Below are positions 7,744 to 14,774 of a stretch of 14,774 nt of DNA, piece after piece (positions within the stretch are counted from its first letter, which is position 1; each line of letters opens with the position of its first letter). The stretch lies in assembly GCA_039715055.1 (NCBI GenBank), contig JBDLID010000077.1, positions 1-14,774 on the forward strand, read 5' to 3'. A program made the position numbers and the translations under genes. Source of the stretch: JBDLID01 sp039715055 (lineage in GTDB: Bacteria; Desulfobacterota; Desulfobulbia; Desulfobulbales; Desulfocapsaceae). The notes below the pieces were generated by a model. The model was not told the DNA's origin and did no database searches. It saw only the letters and a list, made by a program, of their open reading frames with translations.

Positions 7744-7772
7744 GCCAACTGAACAGACGTTGTACAGTTGGC
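7744..7772. repeat. Perfect 8-base inverted repeat in the divergent promoter region
   Basis: GCCAACTG (7744-7751) and CAGTTGGC (7765-7772) are perfect inverted arms separated by 13 bases. They lie between the divergent GDPD-like and AsmA-like lipoprotein genes. The site could be a shared operator or a transcript hairpin; no T run follows, so a terminator is unlikely. Confidence 0.4.
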
Positions 7773-7883
7773 TTGCAGCACCCCGTCAATTCGGGTTACT
7801 ATTCCCTGTGATTTTCTACATGATCGTCTACTTATTCAGGGACTGTTCATCAAACGGCCATATTGAACTCAAAAGGAAATGGC

Positions 7884-10388
7884 ATGAAAAAAAATAGAGC
7901 CAGTCTCGTCATCGCATTGCTCTGTATCTCCCTTCTTCCCGGCTGTGGTCTCTTGAGCAACCGGGTAGAAACCCTGCTGGAATCTGTCGGTACTGAACTG
8001 ACCGGGGAGCCGGTGACGGTTGATGATGTGAACCTCCGTATTGGCAGGGGGCTGGGGACCATCGAGGGGGTCAGGCTCGCCAACCCGGAGGGGTATGTCG
8101 CCGATTACGCCATGGACTGGAAGCTCCTTGAGCTGAATCTGGGCATCATCGCTACTGTTGCCGAAGCCCCCCTGGTTCTCGACAGGCTTATCATCTCAAA
8201 ACCGCTGGTCAACTTTGAGAAACGACCGGGCGGCTCAAATATCCGTGATATTGTCGAGCACGCCGTCAATAATCAATCGTCGGCCGATGAAAAAGCTGAA
8301 GAAGAGGAGTCCGGTGAGCCGATTCGTATCGTTATCGAGGAACTGCTTATCGAAGGGGTCACCATATCAATTCGACGAAAAAACGGTGACACTCACTCAT
8401 TTATCCTGCCGACCATCAAGCGGCAAAATGTGGGCGGGACTATTGGCAAGACGCCGGCTGAACTGGGTGTGTATGTCCTGAGCGCCATCAGCGGGGAAGT
8501 CATCAAACAGGCCGCTGTCCGGGAGCTGATGGGACAGGGGGAATACCTTCGCCAATCATTGACCGGTGAGAAGATGCTCGCCATGATCAGCGAAAGATTA
8601 GACCTCACCGTTGATCAGCAGGAAAAAATTCGTCCACTCATTGAGACTTTCCGTACTGGTCTCTTCTCCACCATCGAAACCTGGATCAGCCAGGGCTTTA
8701 TCGATCTTGACCTCCTTGCCAAACAACTGACACCACTCACCAATGATCTCAAACAACAGCTCGAACTCCACCTGGACAAGGTGCAAAGGGGTGATCTTGA
8801 TGGGTTGATGAGTGATTTCCACGAAAACGGTATTGAAATCATCCGGGCCGAGGTGGTGAAGCAGATCTCCACAAAGCTTGGCATCACAGCTGAACAGCTG
8901 CAGCAGCTCAAGCTGATACTGACCTCCGATGAATTGAAACAAATCCGCCCCATCGTCGAAAACTTCAGTACAACGCTGCTCATAACCATCCGCTCCTGGG
9001 TGGACCAGGGCTATGTGGATCTCGATGAACTCGAAGAACAACTTGCCCCCCTGATCGAGGATCTCAGGGCTCAACTCAAATCAGTTCTTGGCAAAGAGCA
9101 GCTCCACGATGTGGATACGCTCATCGAGTCCATGAAAAAACTGGTCGTTGATCTTGTCCGTTCTACGGTTGTGAGGCAGGTATCCGTCCTGCTGGAGATC
9201 AGCCCCGAACAGATCCGTCAAATCCGCTCGAGCCTGAGCACGGATCAGCTTGAAGAGATCCGGCCAATTGTCGCCGGCTTCGTAAGCGAGTTGATGGTCA
9301 CAGCCCGGGGTGGGGTAAAACAGGGCTATATCGATCCTGAAGAGCTTGAAGACCAGCTGCACAGTCTAATTACGGATCTTCGCAAACAGCTCCAGGGTGT
9401 GCTCACTGAAGACCAGTACCGGGATTTGGCAAACCTGGTCGACAGCCTGAAGGAAAAGATCGTCGAGTTCATCCAGTCAACGGTTGTGGAGCAGGTATCC
9501 ACCCGCCTGGAGATCAGTCCGGAGCAGATCCGCCAGATCCGCTCTACCCTGAGCGCGGATCAGCTTGAAGAGATCCGGCCAATTATGGCAGAGTTTATCC
9601 GGGGACTCTTCGTCACTGTCCGCAGTTGGGTGAAACAGGGCTATATCGATGGTGCCGAGCTTGAGACCCAGCTGGACCAGCCCATAACAGATCTGCGCAG
9701 ACAGCTTAAAAATGTGCTTGCTGAAGAGCAGTATTTGGATCTGGAAGAGTTGGTTGACACCCTGAAGGAAAAGGTCGCTGATCATATTCGGACCCTGCTG
9801 GTAACACAGATATCAGAACGTCTTGGGATCAGTGCCCAACAGCTGCAGGAGATCAGGTTGACACTGAGCAGGGATCAGCTCACGGAGATCCGGCCCATTG
9901 TGAGAAACTTCAGCCGGGAACTGCTTGAAACTATCCAGACTCAGGTGAAACAGGGTTTTGTCGAACCCGGCGAGCTTGTGGCCCAGCTGGATCGTTCCAT
10001 GACCAATCTCCGCACACAGCTGCAAACCGTGCTGGATGAAGCCCAGTACCGGGAGGTGGAGAACCTGATCGAAACCGTCAGGGAAAAGGGTGTTGAGCTT
10101 GCCCGCTCAGCTGTTGCGACTCAACTGACCAAACGTCTGGCAATAACGGCTGAACAACTCCGTCAGGTCCGGCCCGACATTGAGAATCTGCTGGTCGAGC
10201 TCAGTGGCCGGCTGGAGGAGTTCAGTTCCAATCCCGAGCGCTCCTTTGAGGATTTCCAGGTAGTCTACGAAACCGTTACGGAACGGTTCCGGTCCCGCCT
10301 GGCAGAAAAACTCCAGCCGGAACAGATGGCCCAGCTGGAGACTCTTTTTACTGAAGTCCTAGATCGGATTCGAACCAGTATTTTTTAA
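7884..10388 (+). CDS. AsmA-like outer-membrane lipoprotein with six tandem helical repeats
   Basis: The 834-residue product starts at ATG 7884, six bases after AAGGA; an in-frame TTG at 7863 is less likely. The lipobox LPGC places the lipidated cysteine at residue 21, and Gly22 at the next position (not Asp) predicts outer-membrane sorting. Residues about 30-215 look like an AsmA/DUF748-type region: LTGEPVTVDDVNLRIGRG, GTIEGVRLANPEGY, ISKPLVNF and the later IEELLIEGVTISIR are typical of that beta-rich family, which is linked to lipid transport and outer-membrane assembly. A short acidic linker (about 133-145) interrupts it. Residues 235-834 are six tandem, probably alpha-helical units rich in Glu, Gln, Leu and Arg. 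Their LTxxQ-like turns (LTVDQQEKI, ITAEQLQQL, VLTEDQYRDL) recall Spy/CpxP periplasmic chaperones; that link is inference by eye. I know no described protein with this architecture. It diverges from the GDPD/LtaS-like pair and converges on the ABC operon. Confidence 0.85.
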   Translation: MKKNRASLVIALLCISLLPGCGLLSNRVETLLESVGTELTGEPVTVDDVNLRIGRGLGTIEGVRLANPEGYVADYAMDWKLLELNLGIIATVAEAPLVLDRLIISKPLVNFEKRPGGSNIRDIVEHAVNNQSSADEKAEEEESGEPIRIVIEELLIEGVTISIRRKNGDTHSFILPTIKRQNVGGTIGKTPAELGVYVLSAISGEVIKQAAVRELMGQGEYLRQSLTGEKMLAMISERLDLTVDQQEKIRPLIETFRTGLFSTIETWISQGFIDLDLLAKQLTPLTNDLKQQLELHLDKVQRGDLDGLMSDFHENGIEIIRAEVVKQISTKLGITAEQLQQLKLILTSDELKQIRPIVENFSTTLLITIRSWVDQGYVDLDELEEQLAPLIEDLRAQLKSVLGKEQLHDVDTLIESMKKLVVDLVRSTVVRQVSVLLEISPEQIRQIRSSLSTDQLEEIRPIVAGFVSELMVTARGGVKQGYIDPEELEDQLHSLITDLRKQLQGVLTEDQYRDLANLVDSLKEKIVEFIQSTVVEQVSTRLEISPEQIRQIRSTLSADQLEEIRPIMAEFIRGLFVTVRSWVKQGYIDGAELETQLDQPITDLRRQLKNVLAEEQYLDLEELVDTLKEKVADHIRTLLVTQISERLGISAQQLQEIRLTLSRDQLTEIRPIVRNFSRELLETIQTQVKQGFVEPGELVAQLDRSMTNLRTQLQTVLDEAQYREVENLIETVREKGVELARSAVATQLTKRLAITAEQLRQVRPDIENLLVELSGRLEEFSSNPERSFEDFQVVYETVTERFRSRLAEKLQPEQMAQLETLFTEVLDRIRTSIF
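8586..10385 (+). repeat. Six in-frame tandem coding repeats, 315-bp period in the core
   Basis: Units begin at I/V/L-S/T-x-x-L and run: 1, 8586-8864 (93 residues); 2, 8865-9179; 3, 9180-9494; 4, 9495-9809; 5, 9810-10124 (105 residues each); 6, 10125-10385 (87 residues, divergent). Shared features are an E-Q-L/I-x-x-I/L helix start, D-Q/E-L-x-x-I-R-P-I, the turn QG[YF][IV][DE], T/E-D-L-R-x-Q-L, and E-Q-Y/L-x-D/E-[LV]. Units 3 and 4 are closest in DNA: a 24-base stretch starting at 9246 recurs exactly at 9561, 315 bases on. Units 1 and 6 lack a 12-residue segment present in units 2-5. Confidence 0.9.
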
Positions 10389-10428
10389 AGGGGTTAAGAA
10401 ATTTTCAGAAGAGTGACAGGTAGAGGTA

Positions 10429-10476
10429 CCCCTGATTGTCAGGCAATCAGGGGCGGTGACGGTATCAAGTCACCGC
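10429..10476. terminator. Two adjacent perfect hairpins between convergent genes
   Basis: The first hairpin pairs CCCCTGATTG (10429-10438) with CAATCAGGGG (10444-10453), a perfect 10-base stem with a 5-base loop. The second pairs GCGGTGAC (10453-10460) with GTCACCGC (10469-10476), an 8-base stem with an 8-base loop. They lie between the stop codons of the lipoprotein gene (10388) and the ABC ATPase gene (10502), so they can serve both strands. Neither strand shows a clear U run afterwards, so they may block read-through or protect 3' ends rather than act as classic intrinsic terminators. Confidence 0.55.
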
Positions 10477-10501
10477 AATCACCGGACACGGAACAACAGG
10501 C

Positions 10502-11590
10502 CTATTGTCTAACAAACAACAGCTGCCGCTGGGGGATGGCCAGCTTCACCTGTTCAGTCTCCTCAAAGACTTTTTTGCCCCGCTGATGATCCTGCTCGAC
10601 TAAAATGATGGTCTCCTCCCCCACCCTGACCCCGTAGCGAACTGTGGAACCCAGGAATTCCAGGGAATCGACAACTCCATCCAGCTGAACTGACTCCTTC
10701 ACTTCAGCCTCCGCGTTGATTGAGACGCTCTGGGGACGAAAAACCACCGCGCCCTGACCGCCATCAACTTTCACGGCAAGGGGCAGCTCAAGACCGCCGC
10801 CTGCCTGGAGCACGGTTGTGCCGTCTCTGTCGCTGGCCTCACACTCGATCATGTTGGTGGTGCCGAGGAAGTGGGCGACAAAGGTATTCACCGGGAAGTC
10901 GTAAAGTTCCACCGGAGAACCGACCTGCTGGATGATCCCCATGTCGAGGACCGCCATCCGGTCGGAGATGGTGTTGGCCTCCTCCTGGTCATGGGTGACA
11001 AAAATGGTGGTCAGACCGAGCTTGCGCTGGAGTTTACGGATGTCGGTACGCATCTGCACCCGCAGGTTGGCGTCCAGGTTTGACAACGGTTCATCAAGCA
11101 GCAGAAGCCGGGGCCGGGTGACTATGGTGCGGGCCAGGGCAATACGCTGCTGCTGGCCTCCGGACAACTGGGACGGATGCCGGCCTGCCAGGTCTGCCAG
11201 GCCGACCATGTCAAGGGCCTCTTCAACCCGGTCATTGATCTCCCCTTTCGGTACCTTGCGCTCCTCCAGACCGAAGGCGACATTTTTCTGGACCGTGAGG
11301 TGTGGCCATAGAGCATAATTTTGAAAAACCATGCCCACGTCCCTTTTCCACGGTGGCAGCGCGGCAATATCTTCACCGTTGATGAGGATCCTGCCCTGGG
11401 GCATGGGACCGAAACCGGCAATGGCCCGGAGCAGCGTCGATTTTCCGGATCCTGAGGGTCCGAGAAAAGCAAAAAACTCACCCGGTTCAATGTCAAGATT
11501 GATCCCCTGGAGAACCTTGGTTTCACCAAAGGAAACGTGAACATCTTCAATTTTCAACTGCACCGGCTGGACCTGGGTAGCTAAACTCAT
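10502..11590 (-). CDS. ABC importer ATP-binding protein (FbpC/PotA type)
   Basis: This 362-residue cytoplasmic ATPase powers the importer encoded just upstream. It carries Walker A GPSGSGKST (44-52), the Q loop at Gln90 in VFQNYALWPHLTV, signature LSGGQQQR (142-149), Walker B LLLLDEP (162-168), the D loop SNLDA and the switch His200 in VTHDQEEA. A C-terminal TOBE-like regulatory domain covers about 280-358 (FRPQSV is characteristic). Length and organisation match the Fe3+/spermidine/2-aminoethylphosphonate group, which the ATPase alone cannot separate. The ATG at 11590 lies two bases after the permease stop, and its likely ribosome site AGGA falls inside the permease gene's end, so translation is probably coupled. 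It is the last gene of the operon. Confidence 0.95.
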   Translation of the reverse strand: MSLATQVQPVQLKIEDVHVSFGETKVLQGINLDIEPGEFFAFLGPSGSGKSTLLRAIAGFGPMPQGRILINGEDIAALPPWKRDVGMVFQNYALWPHLTVQKNVAFGLEERKVPKGEINDRVEEALDMVGLADLAGRHPSQLSGGQQQRIALARTIVTRPRLLLLDEPLSNLDANLRVQMRTDIRKLQRKLGLTTIFVTHDQEEANTISDRMAVLDMGIIQQVGSPVELYDFPVNTFVAHFLGTTNMIECEASDRDGTTVLQAGGGLELPLAVKVDGGQGAVVFRPQSVSINAEAEVKESVQLDGVVDSLEFLGSTVRYGVRVGEETIILVEQDHQRGKKVFEETEQVKLAIPQRQLLFVRQ

Positions 11591-11592
11591 GG

Positions 11593-13278
11593 TTACTGTC
11601 CTGTGGAATTCGCCTGGAGGCGTTTGTTTCGTTCAATAAAATGATGGGCCAGATAGCTGCCGAGGGCAACCACTACAACGGCAATCATACCAAGCGCCGC
11701 ACCGGGCCCGCGTCCGGCTGCACTCTGCATAAAGACGTATATGCCGTAAGCAAGCGGAGCATCGGATTCAGAGGTGACGAGCATGAGCGTTGCGGAAAGT
11801 TCAACTGCGGCGGTGGCAAAGCTAGTCACAAAACCGGCGACAATACCACCGGCCATGAGCGGCACAACGATCTTTCGTACCGTTGTCGTTTTGTGCGCAC
11901 CAAGGTTCTCCGCCGCCTCTTCAAGAGTAATGGAGACCTGGTGCAGTGCCGCGGTACAGGCCCGCAGGGCATACGGCAGCCGCCTGATGGCAAGGGCCAC
12001 AACGATAATCACCCACCAGCTGGCCAGTGGTTTATCGACAAAGGGGACGTTGATGTCATTAAAGGTCCGCAGGTAACCGATACCAAGCACAACACCTGGG
12101 ATGGCAAGGGCGCCGGTGGCCATGTAGTCGAGCCACTGCCGACCGATAACCTTTGTTCGCAGAACCACGTAGGCAATGGCCACGGAAAACGCTACATCAA
12201 AGGTGGCGGCAATACCGGCATAGAGAAGGGTATTGGTGATGTATTCGCGGGTGGTGGAGAACACCTCCGCATAATGGGCAATGGTGAATCCATCGGGCAG
12301 CACCGCAAAGGACCAGATGGTGCCAAACGAGAGTAAAATCAAGGCGATATGGGGTGAAAGGACCAGGAGCAGAAGAAAGATAATCAGAACATAGGCTCCA
12401 GTCTTTTCCCAGCCGCGCATATCACGCTTGAGCAGCCCCGCAGTTCCTTTTCCGCCGCCGCTGTAGTCCTTGCCCTTTGAGGCAAGCATCGACCCCCACA
12501 GGGCAAACAGGGAAAAAACAACCAGAATTACAGAAATAACATAGCCCATGGGGTCAGAAATACCGATGGATGAAATCCGCAGGTAGGCCTGGGGGGCCAG
12601 CATATTGTTGACATTGAGGAGCAGCGGTGTCCCGAGATCGTCAAAGGCCTTGAGAAAGACAAGGGATGCTCCGGCCAGGTAGCCGGGCATGGCCAGGGGA
12701 AAAACAATCCGCCGGAAGAGCCGCATTCCGCTTGAACCAAGGTTTTGCGCAGCCTCTTCCATGGAGCGATCGATATTGTTCAACGCCGCTGAGAGGTTGA
12801 TCAGAATAAAGGGAAAATAGTGGATCGATTCAACAAGAATGACGCCGTTGAGCCCCTTCATAAAGGGGATAGTAATCCCGAACCAGTCGTTCAGGAGAAG
12901 ATTGATTGAGCCATTGGTGCCAAAGAGAAGCTGCATGGCCACCGCCCCGACAAATGGCGGCATGATAAGCGGGACGATCCCCAGGGTCTGGATGAGGATG
13001 GATCCGCCGAAATTGAAGCGGGTGGTAAAATAGGCCAGCGGCATGGCGATCAGACTGGCTATCAGCACCGACATGCCGGCCACATAGAGCGAGTTGAAAA
13101 AAGATTCCCTGAACAGCGATGTCTTAAAGAAATCGACAAAATTGACCAGGGTCAGTGCCCCTGTGGAGCTGTCCTGGAAAGCCACATATATGACCTTGCC
13201 GACGGGTACCACCAGGAAAACAATGAGAAACAGGGCCAGTGAAGAGGCAACAAGATACGATGTGCGGACACGCGGCAT
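11593..13278 (-). CDS. Fused two-domain ABC importer permease (FbpB type)
   Basis: This 561-residue inner-membrane protein contains two binding-protein-dependent permease domains in one chain, as in FbpB-like iron(III) and related importers. Each half has an EAA loop for docking the ATPase: EEAAQNLGSSG (from 174) with FPLAMPG, and EEAAENLGAHK (from 453) with VPLMAGG. About twelve hydrophobic segments are visible, with the halves joined by a hydrophilic linker around 266-292. Because both EAA loops are in one protein, no second permease gene is needed. The frame opens with GTG at 13290; I chose ATG at 13278 because it leads directly to the first membrane helix, but neither start has a convincing Shine-Dalgarno. 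The sequence just upstream is occupied by a hairpin (13299-13334) that could affect initiation. It lies between the ATPase and binding-protein genes. Confidence 0.93.
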   Translation of the reverse strand: MPRVRTSYLVASSLALFLIVFLVVPVGKVIYVAFQDSSTGALTLVNFVDFFKTSLFRESFFNSLYVAGMSVLIASLIAMPLAYFTTRFNFGGSILIQTLGIVPLIMPPFVGAVAMQLLFGTNGSINLLLNDWFGITIPFMKGLNGVILVESIHYFPFILINLSAALNNIDRSMEEAAQNLGSSGMRLFRRIVFPLAMPGYLAGASLVFLKAFDDLGTPLLLNVNNMLAPQAYLRISSIGISDPMGYVISVILVVFSLFALWGSMLASKGKDYSGGGKGTAGLLKRDMRGWEKTGAYVLIIFLLLLVLSPHIALILLSFGTIWSFAVLPDGFTIAHYAEVFSTTREYITNTLLYAGIAATFDVAFSVAIAYVVLRTKVIGRQWLDYMATGALAIPGVVLGIGYLRTFNDINVPFVDKPLASWWVIIVVALAIRRLPYALRACTAALHQVSITLEEAAENLGAHKTTTVRKIVVPLMAGGIVAGFVTSFATAAVELSATLMLVTSESDAPLAYGIYVFMQSAAGRGPGAALGMIAVVVVALGSYLAHHFIERNKRLQANSTGQ

Positions 13279-13298
13279 AATTTGATGCACCCGGTTAA

Positions 13299-13334
13299 GG
13301 GGGTCTTGAAACAGAAATTATTTCAAGACTCCCC
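13299..13334 (-). promoter_or_regulatory. Hairpin just upstream of the permease start
   Basis: TTTCAAGACTCCCC (13321-13334) pairs with GGGGGTCTTGAAA (13299-13311) around a 9-base loop, with one bulged base. The stem ends 8 bases before the GTG at 13290. In the transcript it could limit read-through or translation initiation of the permease. Confidence 0.5.
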
Positions 13335-13350
13335 TGTTGAAGTGAAAAGC

Positions 13351-13381
13351 GGCCCCTGTCCAGTTATTTTGGACAGGGGCC
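13351..13381 (-). terminator. Perfect 11-base hairpin after the binding-protein gene
   Basis: GGCCCCTGTCC (13351-13361) and GGACAGGGGCC (13371-13381) form a perfect GC-rich stem with a 9-base loop, beginning nine bases after the binding-protein stop. On the minus strand the stem is followed by GCTTTTCAC, only a short U run. It probably acts as a partial terminator or a 3'-end stabiliser, allowing more binding protein than permease to be made. Confidence 0.6.
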
Positions 13382-13389
13382 AACGATGT

Positions 13390-14745
13390 TTACAGAAGTG
13401 ATTTAGCCTTATTGGCAAGCTCAGTGGCCTTGGAATAATTGGCCTTGACCATATCGTCCCACTGCTGTTCAACCTCTGCCTGGCGGCCGGTCACTTTGTC
13501 AGTGGCTTTTTTACGCTTCTTCTTGAAGATACCGGCAAAATCCTTGTCAAGTGACTTTGCCTCATCGATGGGAATTGTGGCAATCAGGTCCTTGGCTTCG
13601 GCGATAAGCTTGGCTGCCTCAGCGTTGTTCTTGGAACTGTTAGCCACTTCAGCTTCCTGGACCGCCTTGGTGGCCTTGCGCAGGTCATCGAGACGATAGG
13701 TGATCATGACATCGAACATGGAGTTGACCAGGTTATAGCGGCTCTTGGATTTGACCACGTCGAATTTAACCTTGGCGCCGATGGATTTGTCGACAAATGG
13801 ATTGGGGAAACCTTTCGGGGCCTTGGCATAGATCTCCGGTCGTACCGGCAGACGGCGAATTTTGGGATCAAGGAGCATCTCCTGACCACCATCCGAGAGC
13901 AGGAACTCGATAAACGCGGCAGCGGCTTGCGGATGGGGCGCCTTGTTGACAATGGCGATATTGGCGGGAACCAGGGTGGTTACCGTGGGGTAGACAAAGT
14001 CAACGGGAAAGCCTGAGGCCTTGGAGGAGAGTCCGAAGAAATCGATGACGATGCCGACACCGAACTGACCGGAGTTAACGCCGTCGGGTACGCCGAAGCT
14101 GCGCTCGGTGACGGTGTGGAAGTTTCCTGCAATCTCCTTCATCAGCTGCCAGCCTTTCTCCCAGCCTTCACCCTGAATGATGGTCTCAACGGTGAGATGG
14201 GTGGTGCCTGAGCGTGAAGGGGCCGACATGCCGGTGTGGCCGTGATATACTGACTTGGACAGATCCTGCCACTCCTGGGGAGCCGGCAGTTTTTTTGCCT
14301 TGAGATACCTGGTGTTCCACATCATACCGTATCCGGATCCGGCAAAGCCCTTATAAAAACCGTCAGGATCGTTGATGGGATAGGATCCGATGAGATCGGG
14401 GATACCGGTCGCCTTGACCTGGTACTTCTGGAGGAGGCCGTCTTCCTTGAGGACCTCAAAGGCATCCGGGGCAGAGGCCCAGAACAGGTCGGAACTGTTA
14501 TTGCCGGAGGTTTCCTGGATGTACTTTACACCGGCGGTGGTCTTCTTCTTCAGCATCTCCACCTTGACGCCGGGATTTGCTTTTTCAAAGGCCTTTTTAA
14601 AGGCGGTGGTCAGATCCTTGGGATAGGAGGTCACCACTGTCAGCTGCTTTTCCAGCGCATGGGCCGGCATGGCGAGGCATGCAACGACACCTGCGGACAG
14701 GGCGAGACGACCCAGAACTTTACGACTACGACCAAACAGTACCAT
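13390..14745 (-). CDS. Periplasmic substrate-binding protein of an Fe3+/phosphonate-type ABC importer
   Basis: The 451-residue precursor has a Sec signal peptide with a likely cut after AHA (residue 30). The mature protein matches the FbpA/AfuA-like class of type-II binding proteins: LTVVTSYP at its start, YGMMWNTRYL, SAPSRSGTTHLTVE, FGVPDGVNSGQFGVGIVIDFF and FLLSDGGQEMLLDPK. The SRSGT and RSFGVPDGVN segments remind me of phosphoglycerate-uptake PgtC-like proteins, so the substrate may be an organophosphate rather than iron; this is a weak inference. No adjacent Tyr-Tyr pair as used by FbpA for ferric iron is seen. Residues about 352-451 form an extra, Lys/Ala/Glu-rich helical tail, while the family usually ends near 330-350 residues. 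The ATG at 14745 has an excellent GAGGAGGA five bases upstream. It is the first gene of the operon; the promoter lies outside the window. Confidence 0.9.
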   Translation of the reverse strand: MVLFGRSRKVLGRLALSAGVVACLAMPAHALEKQLTVVTSYPKDLTTAFKKAFEKANPGVKVEMLKKKTTAGVKYIQETSGNNSSDLFWASAPDAFEVLKEDGLLQKYQVKATGIPDLIGSYPINDPDGFYKGFAGSGYGMMWNTRYLKAKKLPAPQEWQDLSKSVYHGHTGMSAPSRSGTTHLTVETIIQGEGWEKGWQLMKEIAGNFHTVTERSFGVPDGVNSGQFGVGIVIDFFGLSSKASGFPVDFVYPTVTTLVPANIAIVNKAPHPQAAAAFIEFLLSDGGQEMLLDPKIRRLPVRPEIYAKAPKGFPNPFVDKSIGAKVKFDVVKSKSRYNLVNSMFDVMITYRLDDLRKATKAVQEAEVANSSKNNAEAAKLIAEAKDLIATIPIDEAKSLDKDFAGIFKKKRKKATDKVTGRQAEVEQQWDDMVKANYSKATELANKAKSLL

Positions 14746-14774
14746 AATACTCCTCCTCGATTGTGGGGTAAATT

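Noticed and set aside
8586..10385. Regular repeats that could suggest a CRISPR array or EF-hand protein (QGYID.EEL motifs)
   Set aside because: The period is 315 bp and fully in frame, with no short repeats separated by spacers. The QGYID.EEL turn resembles the second half of an EF-hand loop, but the preceding residues (SWVKQ, GGVKQ) lack the Asp ligands, so calcium binding is not supported.
11641..12336. Plus-strand open frame of 231 codons inside the permease gene
   Set aside because: It is antisense to a clear two-domain permease, rich in Gly, His and Lys with no domain features, and is a shadow of the coding strand.

Overview
The window carries seven convincing protein-coding genes: a run of two (354-4669) and a run of two (5109-7620) on the minus strand, one large gene on the plus strand (7884-10388), and a three-gene ABC-transporter operon on the minus strand (10502-14745). 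The genes are typical of a Gram-negative bacterium: outer-membrane-type lipoproteins, an AsmA-like protein, a periplasmic binding protein and an HDFNN-type hybrid histidine kinase with a PAS domain. The style resembles Desulfobacterota (the former sulfate-reducing Deltaproteobacteria), but no marker gene is present and this placement is only an inference. No tRNA, rRNA, CRISPR array, insertion sequence, integrase or attachment site was seen.

Region 1 (1-5108) is AT-rich. A doubtful gene tail may occupy 1-177, and 178-353 shows no gene. A hybrid sensor kinase (354-3005) lies downstream of a lipoprotein related to UshA-type 5'-nucleotidases (3125-4669). That lipoprotein keeps its C-terminal nucleotidase domain but appears to have lost the metal ligands of its phosphoesterase domain. 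A 29-codon leader ORF overlaps its start by ATGA. The roughly 400-base upstream gap holds a good sigma70-like promoter and a perfect 15-base palindrome. Lipoprotein and kinase may form one sensory unit (inference).

Region 2 (5109-10388) looks like a cell-envelope locus. A membrane-anchored GDPD/FAM151-like phosphodiesterase and an LtaS-like membrane phosphotransferase of the alkaline-phosphatase/sulfatase fold are tightly coupled on the minus strand. They diverge from an 834-residue lipoprotein that joins an AsmA-like N-terminus to six tandem helical repeats. The four inner repeats are exactly 105 residues (315 bp) each and the outer two lack the same 12-residue segment. The repeats resemble the LTxxQ helices of Spy/CpxP periplasmic proteins. 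This architecture is the most unusual thing in the window. The three genes together suggest modification or transport of a glycerophosphate-type lipid or polymer in the envelope.

Region 3 (10389-14774) starts with two perfect hairpins between convergent genes, followed by an Fe3+/phosphonate-type ABC importer: ATPase, fused two-domain permease and periplasmic binding protein, transcribed binding protein first. Two hairpins between binding protein and permease probably set unequal expression. The binding protein has an extra helical C-terminus of about 100 residues and lacks an obvious iron-binding tyrosine pair, so its substrate is open.
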